A stretch of 64,000 nt of DNA from Billgrantia campisalis (GCF_022341425.1 NZ_JABFUC010000002.1:186001-250000), one strand, 5' to 3'; numbered from the stretch's first letter, positions 26,896 to 36,281 are shown. The notes: generated from the sequence alone by a model not told the origin. Numbers and translations: made by a program.

Positions 26896-28250
26896 TGCAC
26901 CATGACGCGGCCAGCGAGGTGCTGATCGCCGAAGGCGGCCCCGCCGGGGTCGCCCTGGCCATGCTGCTGCATCGTGCCGGCAGACGAGTCACGCTGGTAG
27001 GTCGCGCCCGGGACTACCGGGCTATCGAGGGCATCAGCCGGCGCACGCTCCAGGCCCTGGTGAGCCTGAGACTGCAGCGGGCCGCTGCCTGCGCCGTGGG
27101 GCCCCTGCCGCGACGGGTCACCTGGGGCGGCGAGCCACGGGCCCCCAACGCCGAATGGCTGCTGCCGCGCCCGGCCTTCGATACCGCCCTGCTGGCGGAT
27201 CTGCGCGGGGCCGGTATCCCGGTGATCGAAGCGCGGATCACGGACCTGGGACGTGACGACAGCCAGGTGCGGCTTCGTCTGGCGGATGGTCGCGTCCTGA
27301 CGGCGCCCTGGGGGGTGGACGCCCGGGGTCGGGCGGCGGCGCGACGCCACTTCCTCGACGCGGCTCCCTGGTCGCCCCCCGCCTGGATACTGCGCGGTGA
27401 TGCCGCGGAGCCGACGCCGGCCAGCGCCGCCCTATCGCTGGCCGAGGGCGGCTGGGCCTGGTGGTCGCGCCTGGATGGCCAGCAGTATCTACAGCTGGCC
27501 CTGCCGGAGGCAACGCTGCGCTCGGCACGCCGTGCCCCCGACGCCTGGCTGGCTGCCCAGCCCGACCTGGCCCCGCTCTGGGGCGAGGCCGAAATCCGCC
27601 ACCACTACCAGCGCCCCAGCATGCTGGGGCGCACCCGGGTGCGGGAAGGACGCCTGTGGCGCCTGGGGGATGCGGCCATGGCCATCGATCCTCTCTCCGG
27701 TCAGGGCATTTTCAATGCCCTCTCCTCGGCCCATGGCTTGGCGCCGGTGCTCAATAGCCTGTTCGAGGGAGCCCGTCTCGCCCCGCTGGAGCGCTTCCAT
27801 CAGCGCCGACAGGACGCCCAGTACTGGCGCTTCGCCCGGGCGGGTCGCGACTTCTATCGACAGGCCATGGCCGCCGCCCCCACCCCCTACTGGGCGCCGC
27901 GCTGCCACTGGCCCGATCATCAGCCGCTCCACCTGCCGGAGCCCTGGGCCCGGGTCCGGGTGACGCACGCCCCGGCCATCGTGGGTACCCGACTGCTGGA
28001 GCGCGAGCTGGTGACCACGCCGGACCAACCGCTAGGGATACAGGCCGTATCGGGAATACCGCTGGCCCCGATCGTCACCGCCATGCAGCGCGAAGACCTT
28101 GCTGCCGCGAGAGCGCTGCTCAGCGCCGCCGGCCCCGCGGCCAGCGCGCTTTCTCGGTGGTGGGACGATCACCCCGACTGGCCGGTGCTCCCTGTTGCCA
28201 CCGCTACCGCCTCTCCCACCGGCGCTGTCACCGACTCGGCCAGCCAGTAG
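26895..28250 (+). CDS. qhpG: QhpG-like FAD-dependent monooxygenase for CTQ biogenesis
   Basis: A 451-residue flavoprotein of the p-hydroxybenzoate hydroxylase fold. In Paracoccus, QhpG dihydroxylates the gamma-subunit tryptophan that becomes cysteine tryptophylquinone. GDAAMAIDPLSGQGIFNALSSA is the FAD-contacting GD motif. In the N-terminal dinucleotide motif, VLIAEGGPAG, Glu13 replaces the first Gly of GxGxxG. The start overlaps the upstream stop (ATGA). The C-terminal 82 bp overlap the convergent qhpE gene. The assignment rests on context and fold, not a search. Confidence 0.82.
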   Translation: MHHDAASEVLIAEGGPAGVALAMLLHRAGRRVTLVGRARDYRAIEGISRRTLQALVSLRLQRAAACAVGPLPRRVTWGGEPRAPNAEWLLPRPAFDTALLADLRGAGIPVIEARITDLGRDDSQVRLRLADGRVLTAPWGVDARGRAAARRHFLDAAPWSPPAWILRGDAAEPTPASAALSLAEGGWAWWSRLDGQQYLQLALPEATLRSARRAPDAWLAAQPDLAPLWGEAEIRHHYQRPSMLGRTRVREGRLWRLGDAAMAIDPLSGQGIFNALSSAHGLAPVLNSLFEGARLAPLERFHQRRQDAQYWRFARAGRDFYRQAMAAAPTPYWAPRCHWPDHQPLHLPEPWARVRVTHAPAIVGTRLLERELVTTPDQPLGIQAVSGIPLAPIVTAMQREDLAAARALLSAAGPAASALSRWWDDHPDWPVLPVATATASPTGAVTDSASQ

Positions 28251-28864
28251 CCCAGAGCATGGGCCGCTGCGAAACTGGCCCCGCCCAAGGGCGGTGGTGT
28301 GCCCGCCGTGGGTGGCCCTTGATGCCAGGGCTGCCAAGCGTCTCCTGCTATTGGCGCTTCTCTAGCTCCCCAGACGCAGGCATACCAGCGTCCGTCCCTG
28401 CCCCGCTGTGGCGGCCCCGGGATCAGTCCCGCGGCACCGCTGACCGCCATGACCCCGGACCAGGTCGCCGGATAGACCGGCGGCCCGAAGCGCGGGCTGG
28501 CGGCAACGATACGAGTACCGGCGGCCTGCAGGCGTGCCACCGCCGCCTGAAGCCGCTCGTCGGCCCGGGGCAGGCCCAAGCTGCAGAGCAGCCAGGCCGG
28601 CGGCGCCTCGGCTTGCCACTCGAAGGCCGCCGCCAAGGAAGCGGCATCGGCGGTCAGGCGCGCATCAAAGAGCTTGTAGAGGGCGATCCCCAGCCGTGAG
28701 AGCGGCAGGTAGTGGCCCAGAGTGGCCAGGATAGCCCGCCCATGGCCCAGGCGATCCTCGGCGTCGGCGCCACCGGGCGAGTGGAAGCGTGCCAGGGCCG
28801 TGCCCGGTGGCACCCCGCTATCGATCACGCCCAGGGTCGGCCTTAGAGCCGGTATTAGAGACAT
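28169..28864 (-). CDS. qhpE: QhpE-like subtilisin-type maturation protease
   Basis: A 231-residue compact subtilase without a signal peptide. The catalytic triad is readable as D15 (GVIDSG), H41 (LGHGRA) and S197 (GGASFAAAH). In Paracoccus, QhpE removes the leader from the crosslinked gamma subunit before export. It overlaps qhpF by 10 bp upstream and ends inside the tail of qhpG on the other strand. It is much shorter than secreted subtilisins, matching the QhpE type. Confidence 0.88.
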   Translation of the reverse strand: MSLIPALRPTLGVIDSGVPPGTALARFHSPGGADAEDRLGHGRAILATLGHYLPLSRLGIALYKLFDARLTADAASLAAAFEWQAEAPPAWLLCSLGLPRADERLQAAVARLQAAGTRIVAASPRFGPPVYPATWSGVMAVSGAAGLIPGPPQRGRDGRWYACVWGAREAPIAGDAWQPWHQGPPTAGTPPPLGGASFAAAHALGYWLAESVTAPVGEAVAVATGSTGQSG

Positions 28865-30570
28865 GATGCCGCCTCCACCGTGACCAGTCGCCCTTGCTCG
28901 AGGCGATAGCGGGCGTCCAGGTTGCCGAAGTGCCCCCCCTGGTGGCTGATGATCAGCCGGGTGGTATCGCCCAGCACCTCGTCGAGTAGGGCATCGAAGG
29001 CCCGGGCGGCGTCGGGATCGAGGGCCGCGGTGGGTTCGTCCAGCAGCACCAGGGTGGGCTGCTTGAGCAGCGCCCGAGCCAGGGCCAGGCGTGAGCGCTG
29101 GCCGCCTGAGACCCGGCCGCCCAGGTCGCCCAGTTCGGTGTTGAGCCTATCCGGCAGGGCCTCCAGCCAGTCGCCCAGGCCCACCCGCCCCAGTGCCTCG
29201 CGCAGTACGTCCTCGCTGGCCTCTGGGGCCAGGGCCCGCAGCGTCTCGGCCAGGCTGCCACGCAGCAGGCTGGGATGCTGCTCCACCCAAGCCACCCGCT
29301 TGAGCCAATGGTGGCGAGAGAGTTCGGCCAGCGGCACACCATCGACGCGGATCTCGCCTGCCTCGGGGGTTTCCAGCCCCAGAAGAAGTCGGATCAGGCT
29401 GCTCTTGCCGGCCCCGGAGGGACCGTCGATCAGCACCTTCTGACCCGGTACCAGGGTGAGATCGACGCCGTCCAGCAGCCAGTCGGCTTGGCCGGGGTGG
29501 CGAAACCCCACGCCCTCGAGACACAGCTCGCCCGGGCCCACTGAGCGCTCGCCCCGGTAAGGATCCTCCATGGCAGGCTCATCGAAGAGCTCGGCGAGGC
29601 GCGCCGCGCTGACCCGGGCCCGCTGCCAGCCCCCATAGAGCCCCAGCAGGCCGCCGATGGGCGCCATCACCATGCCCAGGTAGGCCAGCAGGGCCACTAG
29701 CTCGCCCAGCTGCAGACGCCCCTGGATCACCAGATAGCCGCCCAGGAGCAGCACCCCGGCCCGGGCCAGGGAGAGGATCAACTGAGGCCCCATGTCGCTG
29801 AGAAAGCCCACCCAGCGCACCGCCAAGAGCCGCCGCAGCTGCTCGTGGCCGAGCCCCTGAAGGCGATTGAGCCGCGAGGCCTCCAGCGCCTGACCCTGGA
29901 ACCAGGGGCCGTGGGCCAGAGTATCCTGCCAGAAGCCGGAGATGTCCCCGCTCTGCTCGCGCAGCGCCTGTTGGCGTCGGGTCAGGGCCGGGCGCCAGGC
30001 GCGCAGCCACAGCCACTGAATCGGTACAAGCACCGCCACAAGGAGCATCAGGGTAGGGCTGAACAGCCCCATCATGGCCAGCGCCCCCACCAGCCCGAGC
30101 AGATTGGAGAGCCCACCCAGCAGGCCGTCCAGGGCAAAGCCCTGGAGGATGGAGAGGTCGCCATCCAGTCGGCTCATCAGGTCCCCTCGCCCGCGGGCCT
30201 GCCAGCGGGCCGGGGCCAGGCGAAGCAGATGGCGCAGCAGGGAGCGCCTGAGTGATAGCAAGAGCCTTGCAGAGAGCGCCACATGCTGCAGCCGCGTCAG
30301 TCCCTGCAGCCCCAGGGATGCCAGACCCACTACCACCAGGGCGGCCACATAGGTGGCGACGGTAGTGAAATCACCCTGCATCAGGCCCTGATCGATCAGC
30401 CGCTGGGTCAGCAGCGGCGGCAGCAGTGCTAACAGGGTAGCCAGCAGGCTGAGCCCTAGCAGCCGCGCCAATGCCAGCCGCCGCGCCTTGAGGGGACGGT
30501 AGAGCCAGCCCCAGGGCAAAGCCCCAGAGTCATGGGCGGAGTCAGTCTCGCGCATCGATACACTCTTCAT
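28855..30570 (-). CDS. qhpF: QhpF-like ABC transporter (permease-ATPase fusion)
   Basis: A 571-residue half-transporter: six transmembrane segments (about 35-320) and a nucleotide-binding domain with Walker A GPSGAGKS (383-390), signature VSGGQ (487-491), and Walker B LVLLDE (507-512). In QHNDH operons this exporter moves the crosslinked gamma subunit to the periplasm. No peptidase C39 domain is fused, consistent with the separate protease QhpE. The start at 30570 was kept; an in-frame ATG at 30555 is possible. It follows qhpB by 72 bp. Confidence 0.87.
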   Translation of the reverse strand: MKSVSMRETDSAHDSGALPWGWLYRPLKARRLALARLLGLSLLATLLALLPPLLTQRLIDQGLMQGDFTTVATYVAALVVVGLASLGLQGLTRLQHVALSARLLLSLRRSLLRHLLRLAPARWQARGRGDLMSRLDGDLSILQGFALDGLLGGLSNLLGLVGALAMMGLFSPTLMLLVAVLVPIQWLWLRAWRPALTRRQQALREQSGDISGFWQDTLAHGPWFQGQALEASRLNRLQGLGHEQLRRLLAVRWVGFLSDMGPQLILSLARAGVLLLGGYLVIQGRLQLGELVALLAYLGMVMAPIGGLLGLYGGWQRARVSAARLAELFDEPAMEDPYRGERSVGPGELCLEGVGFRHPGQADWLLDGVDLTLVPGQKVLIDGPSGAGKSSLIRLLLGLETPEAGEIRVDGVPLAELSRHHWLKRVAWVEQHPSLLRGSLAETLRALAPEASEDVLREALGRVGLGDWLEALPDRLNTELGDLGGRVSGGQRSRLALARALLKQPTLVLLDEPTAALDPDAARAFDALLDEVLGDTTRLIISHQGGHFGNLDARYRLEQGRLVTVEAASCL

Positions 30571-30642
30571 TAGGGGATGGCCTCAGCAAAAAGGGCCGGT
30601 CGCTCTCGCAAGCGCCGGCCAAGAGGACCACGCAACAGCAAC

Positions 30643-31743
30643 CTAGAAGCGGACAACCTTCAAGGTTGCGGTACTCATATCACCGGGCAGGCGAATGCGT
30701 CCCAGGTCATTGAAGTCGTCATCATAGATGGCGATATCGCTGGAGGCGCCGCCCAGATAGATCCGCGAACCGTCGTAGGAGGTGTTGATGCTGTAGTAGG
30801 TATGATCCAGGTCGATCACCTCGACGATCTCCCGAGTGCGAGCATCCAGCTTGCTGAGCTGGGTATAGACGCCATAGAAGATATCCCGCTCCCGAGGGTC
30901 AGAAACCATCGAGAAGATGATGAACTCGAAGGGAGCGATCTCCTTGCTCTCAGTCTCGCCGGTGGCCAGGTCGACTCGGCTGATACCCCAGTGCCAGGCC
31001 TCGTCCTCCTCGCCGGGATGCTCCGCCACCGTGTAGGGGCGCAAAAATTCATTGGTTACCTCGCCCATGGACCACATGGCCAGCGAGTCCGGCGGACTGA
31101 AGCCGGGGCGATCCCAGTGGCGGTTGGCGATGGCGATCTCGGTCTCGCCACTTTCCGGGTCGACCCGATAGATATCGGCCCCGGCCAAATACAAGTAGCC
31201 ATCCTCGGCGGCAGCCATGGTGGTCACCTGACGCGGTGCCGGGAAAGTGGCGATAGGCTCGGCATCGAGACCTGCCGAGCTGTCGAAGACAGCCAGCCGT
31301 GGCTCGAGCACCTCGTAATGGTCCAGGTGGCGTCGTACCCGGTCTTGCACCGTATAGAGGCGGCTACCGTCGGGACTCACGGCCAGGGACGCGATCGACT
31401 TGGCGCGTATGTCTTCGTTGGATTGGCGGGCGCGGAACACCTCATCGCAGCTGGTGAGGTCGATACCCACCACGTCTTCCCAACGGTTGTGCAGCAGATA
31501 GGCGGTGCGCTCGTCCGGCGAGAGTTGCAGAGTGCCAGAGCCGAAGGCCCCCTCCACGTCACAGGTACGGATTACCTCCTGGGCCTCCGGGTCGATCACG
31601 TAGAGCTGATTGGGCCGGGCCATGGTCACCAGATACTCGCGCACCTCGTCGGCACCAGCTTCACCGGCCATCAGCGGCTGGGCGGCGAGGGCCAGCAGGC
31701 CCGCCAGGGTCAGGCTGAGTGGCTTCATCACAGGGTTCTTCAT
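30643..31743 (-). CDS. qhpB: Quinohemoprotein amine dehydrogenase beta subunit
   Basis: A 366-residue periplasmic seven-bladed beta-propeller that packs against the CTQ subunit. It has a signal peptide (about 1-25, cut after LMAG/GEA) and repeated blades such as LSPDERTAYLLHNR, VSPDGSRLYTVQDR and NTSYDGSRIYLGG. The ATG at 31743 overlaps the qhpC stop (TGATG) and has a GGGAGG site; a GTG one codon upstream is the only alternative. It is fourth in qhpA-D-C-B-F-E. Confidence 0.92.
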   Translation of the reverse strand: MKNPVMKPLSLTLAGLLALAAQPLMAGEAGADEVREYLVTMARPNQLYVIDPEAQEVIRTCDVEGAFGSGTLQLSPDERTAYLLHNRWEDVVGIDLTSCDEVFRARQSNEDIRAKSIASLAVSPDGSRLYTVQDRVRRHLDHYEVLEPRLAVFDSSAGLDAEPIATFPAPRQVTTMAAAEDGYLYLAGADIYRVDPESGETEIAIANRHWDRPGFSPPDSLAMWSMGEVTNEFLRPYTVAEHPGEEDEAWHWGISRVDLATGETESKEIAPFEFIIFSMVSDPRERDIFYGVYTQLSKLDARTREIVEVIDLDHTYYSINTSYDGSRIYLGGASSDIAIYDDDFNDLGRIRLPGDMSTATLKVVRF

Positions 31744-32096
31744 CACTGATCCCCTCCCGGATAGACGCTATCGAGCTTGCGCCAGTCATCCTCGGCGCGG
31801 TCGGCCCCATCTCCCCAATGGGGGTAGGTGTTCATGGTGTCCGGCACTTGGGCCGGCCACCAGCAGGGGTCGGCGCAGCCGTAGAGATCCGCCTCCATGG
31901 GCTGGCACAGCGAGGCCACGCCGCCGAAGGGATCTACCTCCCAGCCCGGGTCGAAGCTGGAGGTGCAACCGGCAATGGTCTGCATGGCCTGGACCTCTTC
32001 CAGAGCCTCCTGGGTGGCGGCCCGCTCCATCTCACGGGCCTTGCGGTTAAGGGGCGCCAGGCCCAGTTCGGTCAAGCTCTTCTTGTTATCCGTCAT
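31743..32096 (-). CDS. qhpC: Quinohemoprotein amine dehydrogenase gamma subunit (CTQ carrier)
   Basis: A 117-residue precursor of the catalytic subunit that carries cysteine tryptophylquinone. All crosslinking residues known from the Pseudomonas putida subunit are present at a constant offset of 37: C44-E53, C64-D70 and C78-D86 for the thioether bridges, and C74-W80 for CTQ. The N-terminal stretch (about 1-37) lacks a classical signal peptide and is the leader removed by QhpE. It is embedded between qhpD and qhpB with 4-bp and 3-bp overlaps. Confidence 0.95.
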   Translation of the reverse strand: MTDNKKSLTELGLAPLNRKAREMERAATQEALEEVQAMQTIAGCTSSFDPGWEVDPFGGVASLCQPMEADLYGCADPCWWPAQVPDTMNTYPHWGDGADRAEDDWRKLDSVYPGGDQ

Positions 32097-33520
32097 GCGG
32101 TTTGCCTCCCGGCCAGGGGGCCGTCGAGAAAGTCGGGGTTATGACGCAGGATGCGGGCGTAGGCCTGAATGCCGAAATCGACCCAGTCGCGCATCAGGTC
32201 GCAGTAGTGGTAGGTAGGCGTCATGGGGTCGCCGTAACGGGCGTAGCTTTCGTGATAGCAGCCGCCGGAGCAGAGGTTGCGGATCCGACAGTCGCTACAG
32301 CCCCGCTCCGAGCGGTCGCTCCTGGCCTCGATAAACTGCTTGAGGCCGGCGTGATCGAGCCCTTCCTGGACGCTGCCGAAGGTGGGCATCTCGGAGCCGG
32401 TGAAGCGGTGGCAGAGATGCACGTCGCCGGCATGGTCCACCGAGACCAGCCCCAGTCCGGCGCCGCAGGGCACCGCCTTGCTGCGCCCCTCCCAGAGGTC
32501 GGTGAGCAGCTGATTGAAGTTGCCGAAGCCGATGTCGCGACCTTCGATGGCGGCCTCCACGGCACGCTCACCGAGTTCGACCATACCGTCGAAGACTCGC
32601 TTGAGCTCCTCGCTGGTCAGGTTGTAGGCGGCCATGTCGCCGGAGGTGACCGGGGCGAAGCCCGCCTCGGCGAAGCCCAACTCATTGACCAGGTGGTCGT
32701 GGATGCCGATCACATCGGTGATGCCGCGGGTCAGGGTGACCCGGGCGCCCACTGGCCGCGAGCGGTAACTGGCCAGCAGCGGCGCGATGCGCCTGGCCAC
32801 CAGGTCGTAGGTGCCCTGGCCGTTGACCGCGATGCGGTTCTTGTCATGGATCGCCTTGGGGCCGTCCATGCTCACCGTGATACCGAAGCGGTGGGCGTCG
32901 AAGAAGGCGATCTTCTCCTCGGTCAGCAGGGTAGCGTTGGTGGTGAGGGTGAAGTCCACCGCCTTACCCAGCCCGTGAATCCGCGTCTCGGCCCAGTCGA
33001 CCACCTCACGGATCAGCGGCATGTTGCTGAGCGGCTCGCCGCCGAAGAAGACGATATTGTAGCGATCCCGCTGGGGGGCCTCGCGCAGCATCATCTCGAT
33101 GGAAGCCTGGGCCGTGGCCAGGTCCATCTTCTTGCCGTCCCGGGGATTGTCCAGGTCTTCCTTGTAGCAGTAGCTACAGCTCAGGTTGCAGCCGGTGTTG
33201 ACGTTGAGCACCACGGTGGAGAGCGGAAACTGCTCCACCTCGACCGTGGGGTTGTAGGCCTGCACTGCCCCATCGGTGACCAGCTTCAAGGCCTTGAGCT
33301 GCGCCAGGCGCGCCTGGATATCGTCGCCACTGACCCGACGCGTCAGTTGCCCCGGCAGCGCTCGGCTATCGAGCCCCTGCCCGCGACCGGCCAGGGCCAG
33401 AAGTTCCTCGCTCAAGGCGTCGGGTGCGAAGAGGCTGGTGGTGGGGATATGAAACCAGAGTGGCTGGCCTTCCACTTCCACCCGGTGCAGGTTCTGGGGT
33501 ATCGCTTGCAAGATTCCCAT
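32093..33520 (-). CDS. qhpD: QhpD radical SAM peptide-crosslinking enzyme
   Basis: A 475-residue SPASM-type radical SAM enzyme that installs the Cys-to-Asp/Glu thioether bridges in QhpC. The radical SAM cluster is C111-x3-C115-x2-C118 (CNLSCSYC), with GGEP downstream ([10 protein letters not shown]). Further cysteines in the C-terminal SPASM region ([19 protein letters not shown] and [18 protein letters not shown]) bind auxiliary Fe-S clusters. It overlaps its substrate gene qhpC by 4 bp. Confidence 0.94.
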   Translation of the reverse strand: MGILQAIPQNLHRVEVEGQPLWFHIPTTSLFAPDALSEELLALAGRGQGLDSRALPGQLTRRVSGDDIQARLAQLKALKLVTDGAVQAYNPTVEVEQFPLSTVVLNVNTGCNLSCSYCYKEDLDNPRDGKKMDLATAQASIEMMLREAPQRDRYNIVFFGGEPLSNMPLIREVVDWAETRIHGLGKAVDFTLTTNATLLTEEKIAFFDAHRFGITVSMDGPKAIHDKNRIAVNGQGTYDLVARRIAPLLASYRSRPVGARVTLTRGITDVIGIHDHLVNELGFAEAGFAPVTSGDMAAYNLTSEELKRVFDGMVELGERAVEAAIEGRDIGFGNFNQLLTDLWEGRSKAVPCGAGLGLVSVDHAGDVHLCHRFTGSEMPTFGSVQEGLDHAGLKQFIEARSDRSERGCSDCRIRNLCSGGCYHESYARYGDPMTPTYHYCDLMRDWVDFGIQAYARILRHNPDFLDGPLAGRQTA

Positions 33521-33541
33521 GAAGATCTCCTGGTCCTGGTG

Positions 33542-35104
33542 TTAGCGAAGCGGCGGGTTGTTCCAGCGCTGTACGGTGACGATCAACTGGGCCTCGTCCT
33601 GCATGGCTTCCTGTCCCACGACGCTGGCAGTGACCCGCAGGTTGCCTACGCTGTTGGCGTTGTACTGACGCAGCGGGTTGGGGCCGGCGCCGGCCGGCGA
33701 GAAGATCCCGGTGGCGGCGTCCAGCACGCCGGCGAACTTGGCGTCCTCGTCGCGCTCGGCGATCTCATCCCAGGGCGCCACGCTCCAGCGCACCGGCACC
33801 TGGCCCAGGGGAATGGCATTCTCGCCCTCTCCCAGGTAGCCAAGAGCGGTGAAGACACCGCTCACCGGCGGGGTCTTGTCGTTGCCGATGCGTGCCACCC
33901 CGAGCGGCGGGCTCACCTCCAGGCGGTCTACGCTGTGATAGCCGGCGAGCAACTGTTCGTGGTGCTGGTCACCGACACGTACCGGCAGCCAACCGGGCGT
34001 CAGGTCGGAACTCGCTTCCACGTCGAGCACCAGGCGGCTATCGCTGCGCTCGACGACTCGGCGCACAGTGACGCCCTCGCCCAAGTCGACGTCGCCTTCC
34101 GCGAGGCCATGTCCCAGCAATACCAGTCGGCTTCGCGCACCGGCCTTGAGGGAGGCCGGCAGGCTTGCTGCCAGGCCAGGCTCGGCGGCGTCCCGGGGCG
34201 ACAGTTCCACCATCATGCCCAGGGCCTCGTCATGGTCATCGAAGATGCGACCGCTGGGGCGCTCCTCGGAGAGATCCAGGACCTGCTTGAAGTCACGGCC
34301 ATTGAGGCTCAGGCTGGCGCGCCACTCGTAGCCGGTGTAGACGATGGCGTGCCCTTCACCGCTGAGTTCGCGCCCGTTGGTAAAGGCGCCCTCCAGGGTC
34401 AGGGCGTAGGCGTCCTCGCCTTCGGCGGCGGCGATGACGACATCGGCGTAGAAGTCACCCTCACCGGGCCAGTGGCCCCAGAGCTGCCAGTCGCCCTCGG
34501 GAGAGATCGTCTCGGCCTGCTGCCAGGCCTCCCAGGCATCACTCTCCAGGCCCTGGGTCTCGGCCAGCCAGGGGGAAATCTCGTCGAGGGCGATCCCGAA
34601 CCAGTCGCGATCCCGAGCCATCGCTTGGTATTCGGTGGTCTGGAACTGCCCCACATGGAAGTGCACTAGATGTTCCCACTCATCCAAGTCTCGTCGCTGG
34701 AGCTCGCTTCTGCCCACGGTGTGGCAGCGCCCGCACATTGCCTGCATCTCGGGGTGATCGGAGGACTCGATGCGGTTGAGGCGACGCTCGATCAGCTCGC
34801 GCTGGGGGGCACTCTCCTCGGGCGCCAGACCACGGGTATCAGCCAGGAACTTGACGATGTTACGGCGCGCCTCGGAGGGCAGCTCCAGGCCATGCATGAT
34901 CTGCATGCGCGCCACCGTCATGTCCCAGCCCTCGGGCGTCTTGCGCTGCTGGCTGATTCGACTCCAGTTCTGGGAGCCATTGTCGGCCTGGTGGCAGGTG
35001 GAACAGTAGCTGTCGATGGCCTCGCTGCCGGGGGAGGCCAGAGCAACGCCAGTTGGCATGAGCAGGGCCAGGCTACATAGCCCTGCGGGAAGTGCATGTT
35101 TCAT
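33542..35104 (-). CDS. qhpA: Quinohemoprotein amine dehydrogenase alpha subunit (diheme)
   Basis: A 520-residue periplasmic subunit with signal peptide (about 1-24) and two c-type heme sites, C34-S-T-C37-H38 and C124-G-R-C127-H128, followed by beta-rich domains II-IV. It passes electrons from CTQ to soluble cytochrome or azurin. ATG 35104 was chosen because the signal peptide begins there (MKHALPAGL); a GGAG is 11 bp upstream. It is first in the qhpADCBFE operon. Confidence 0.94.
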   Translation of the reverse strand: MKHALPAGLCSLALLMPTGVALASPGSEAIDSYCSTCHQADNGSQNWSRISQQRKTPEGWDMTVARMQIMHGLELPSEARRNIVKFLADTRGLAPEESAPQRELIERRLNRIESSDHPEMQAMCGRCHTVGRSELQRRDLDEWEHLVHFHVGQFQTTEYQAMARDRDWFGIALDEISPWLAETQGLESDAWEAWQQAETISPEGDWQLWGHWPGEGDFYADVVIAAAEGEDAYALTLEGAFTNGRELSGEGHAIVYTGYEWRASLSLNGRDFKQVLDLSEERPSGRIFDDHDEALGMMVELSPRDAAEPGLAASLPASLKAGARSRLVLLGHGLAEGDVDLGEGVTVRRVVERSDSRLVLDVEASSDLTPGWLPVRVGDQHHEQLLAGYHSVDRLEVSPPLGVARIGNDKTPPVSGVFTALGYLGEGENAIPLGQVPVRWSVAPWDEIAERDEDAKFAGVLDAATGIFSPAGAGPNPLRQYNANSVGNLRVTASVVGQEAMQDEAQLIVTVQRWNNPPLR

Positions 35105-35459
35105 CACGGGGAATTCTCCACGCATTGTTGTTGTCATGATGCTCGCCGCGATCGTTGTCGCGTGCGGCACCGTGGTGTTGCTTTGCCAGTGCCATTTACT
35201 CGTTTGCATGCATTGCGCCGAATATTGAAAAGCCGTTTATATTCATGTGGTTGAAGTTTTTTTCTGGCTTGTTGTTTCAGCTTTTCTATGTGCAGGGGAG
35301 GGTGAGTGCTCCAAGCTGCAACAGTGGCGTATGGTCTTGAAACACTCTACCGCCTCGAACGCGGCCAGCATCGGGCGGTGTGCGATTTGATTTTCCGGGC
35401 GGATCTGGCGCGGGTCTCGGTACTTGACCATGTGCCGGGGCTGCTCCATTTGCAGGGAA
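35105..35459. other. LuxR gene-qhpA intergenic region
   Basis: A 355-bp gap between two leftward genes. Bases 35215-35290 are unusually AT-rich for this genome and could bind IHF. A sigma-54-like element lies at 35179-35195. No convincing gene was found; open frames crossing the gap are extensions or antisense of the LuxR gene. Confidence 0.5.
35179..35195 (-). promoter_or_regulatory. Possible sigma-54 promoter of the qhpADCBFE operon
   Basis: The minus strand reads ATGGCACTGGCAAAGCA, with perfect TGGCAC at -24 and the GC at -12, but AA instead of TT in the -12 element. It lies about 64 nt upstream of the qhpA start when the transcription start is placed near 35168. No copy of the TGTCT-N7-GCGACA activator site was found at enhancer distance. 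Confidence 0.45.
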
Positions 35460-36281
35460 TCACCCCCGCCGACACAGCCCCACCAGCCCCGCCTTGGAGC
35501 GTACGCCCAGCTTGGCGTACGCGCGTTTGCGGTAGGTCTCGGCGGTGGAGAGGGCGATGTCGAGCTTGGCGGCGGCGGTCTTGAGGGTGTGGCCGCGCAG
35601 AAGCTGGAGGCAGAGCTGGCGCTCGCGCTCGGAGAGCGGGGCAAGCGCCACGGCTTCTTCGGGGCTGAGGGGCAGGGCGGCCGGACGCGCCTCCCGATAG
35701 TGGCGGCGCACGAGGCTGGCCAGCAGGGGGGCGAGCGCTTCCAGCCGCTCGAGCTCGGCGGCGCTACACGGCCCCTGGTCGAGGTCCCGGTAGAGGTTCA
35801 GGTAATACACCGGCCCGTTGGCCGGCATCAGCAGTGAGACCTTGTCGGCCAGGTCGGGAAGGGCGAAGAGGTGGCTACGGTAGGCCGGCGACATCTCCTC
35901 GGTGCGCATGGGAACGAGCCGGACGCCCTCCTTGCCGGGGTCGGCCCCCACCAGCTGGCGAAGCAAGGGGTAGTTGGGATCCTGGCGGAACAGCCCGCCG
36001 GCATAGAGGCCGGCGAGGCGCCCGGCGACCTTGGGGTAGCGGGCGTTGTCCACCAGCAGGCTCTCCATCCGGTCGTTGCTGGTGAAGACGAAAAGAATGC
36101 ACTGCTCGATGCCGACACTCTGGCGCAGCAGAGACAGCAGGCTCTCTTCGAAGTGCTCGCCGCCCAGATGGGTCACGCAGGCCGCCATGGCCGGCAGCAG
36201 GCTCGGCCAGGCAGAAAGCCTGTTGACGGGCACCTCTCTCTCCATGCCGATCGCTACCATGGTCGTAGGGGGGGGTGACAT
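35460..36281 (-). CDS. LuxR-family transcriptional regulator
   Basis: A 273-residue regulator with a unique N-terminal sensory domain (about 20-195) and a C-terminal LuxR/GerE helix-turn-helix (LSERERQLCLQLLRGHTLKTAAAKLDIALSTAETYRKRAYAKLGVRSKAGLV, about 213-268). No response-regulator or acyl-homoserine-lactone motif was recognised. ATG 36281 has a GAGGGG site 5-6 bp upstream. It is divergent from the MhpA-like hydroxylase and lies next to a 7-bp inverted repeat, so it probably controls that gene pair. Confidence 0.85.
   Translation of the reverse strand: MSPPPTTMVAIGMEREVPVNRLSAWPSLLPAMAACVTHLGGEHFEESLLSLLRQSVGIEQCILFVFTSNDRMESLLVDNARYPKVAGRLAGLYAGGLFRQDPNYPLLRQLVGADPGKEGVRLVPMRTEEMSPAYRSHLFALPDLADKVSLLMPANGPVYYLNLYRDLDQGPCSAAELERLEALAPLLASLVRRHYREARPAALPLSPEEAVALAPLSERERQLCLQLLRGHTLKTAAAKLDIALSTAETYRKRAYAKLGVRSKAGLVGLCRRG

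Noticed and set aside
32102..34669. 855-codon open frame on the plus strand opposite qhpD and qhpA
   Set aside because: Antisense of two well-supported genes; the low-complexity composition is typical of GC-rich antisense frames and no motif is present.
35243..35459. Possible small leftward gene starting MEQPRHMVKYRD between the LuxR gene and qhpA
   Set aside because: The frame is only the tail of an antisense-like frame, has no ribosome site, and runs through the AT-rich promoter region; no similarity recognised.
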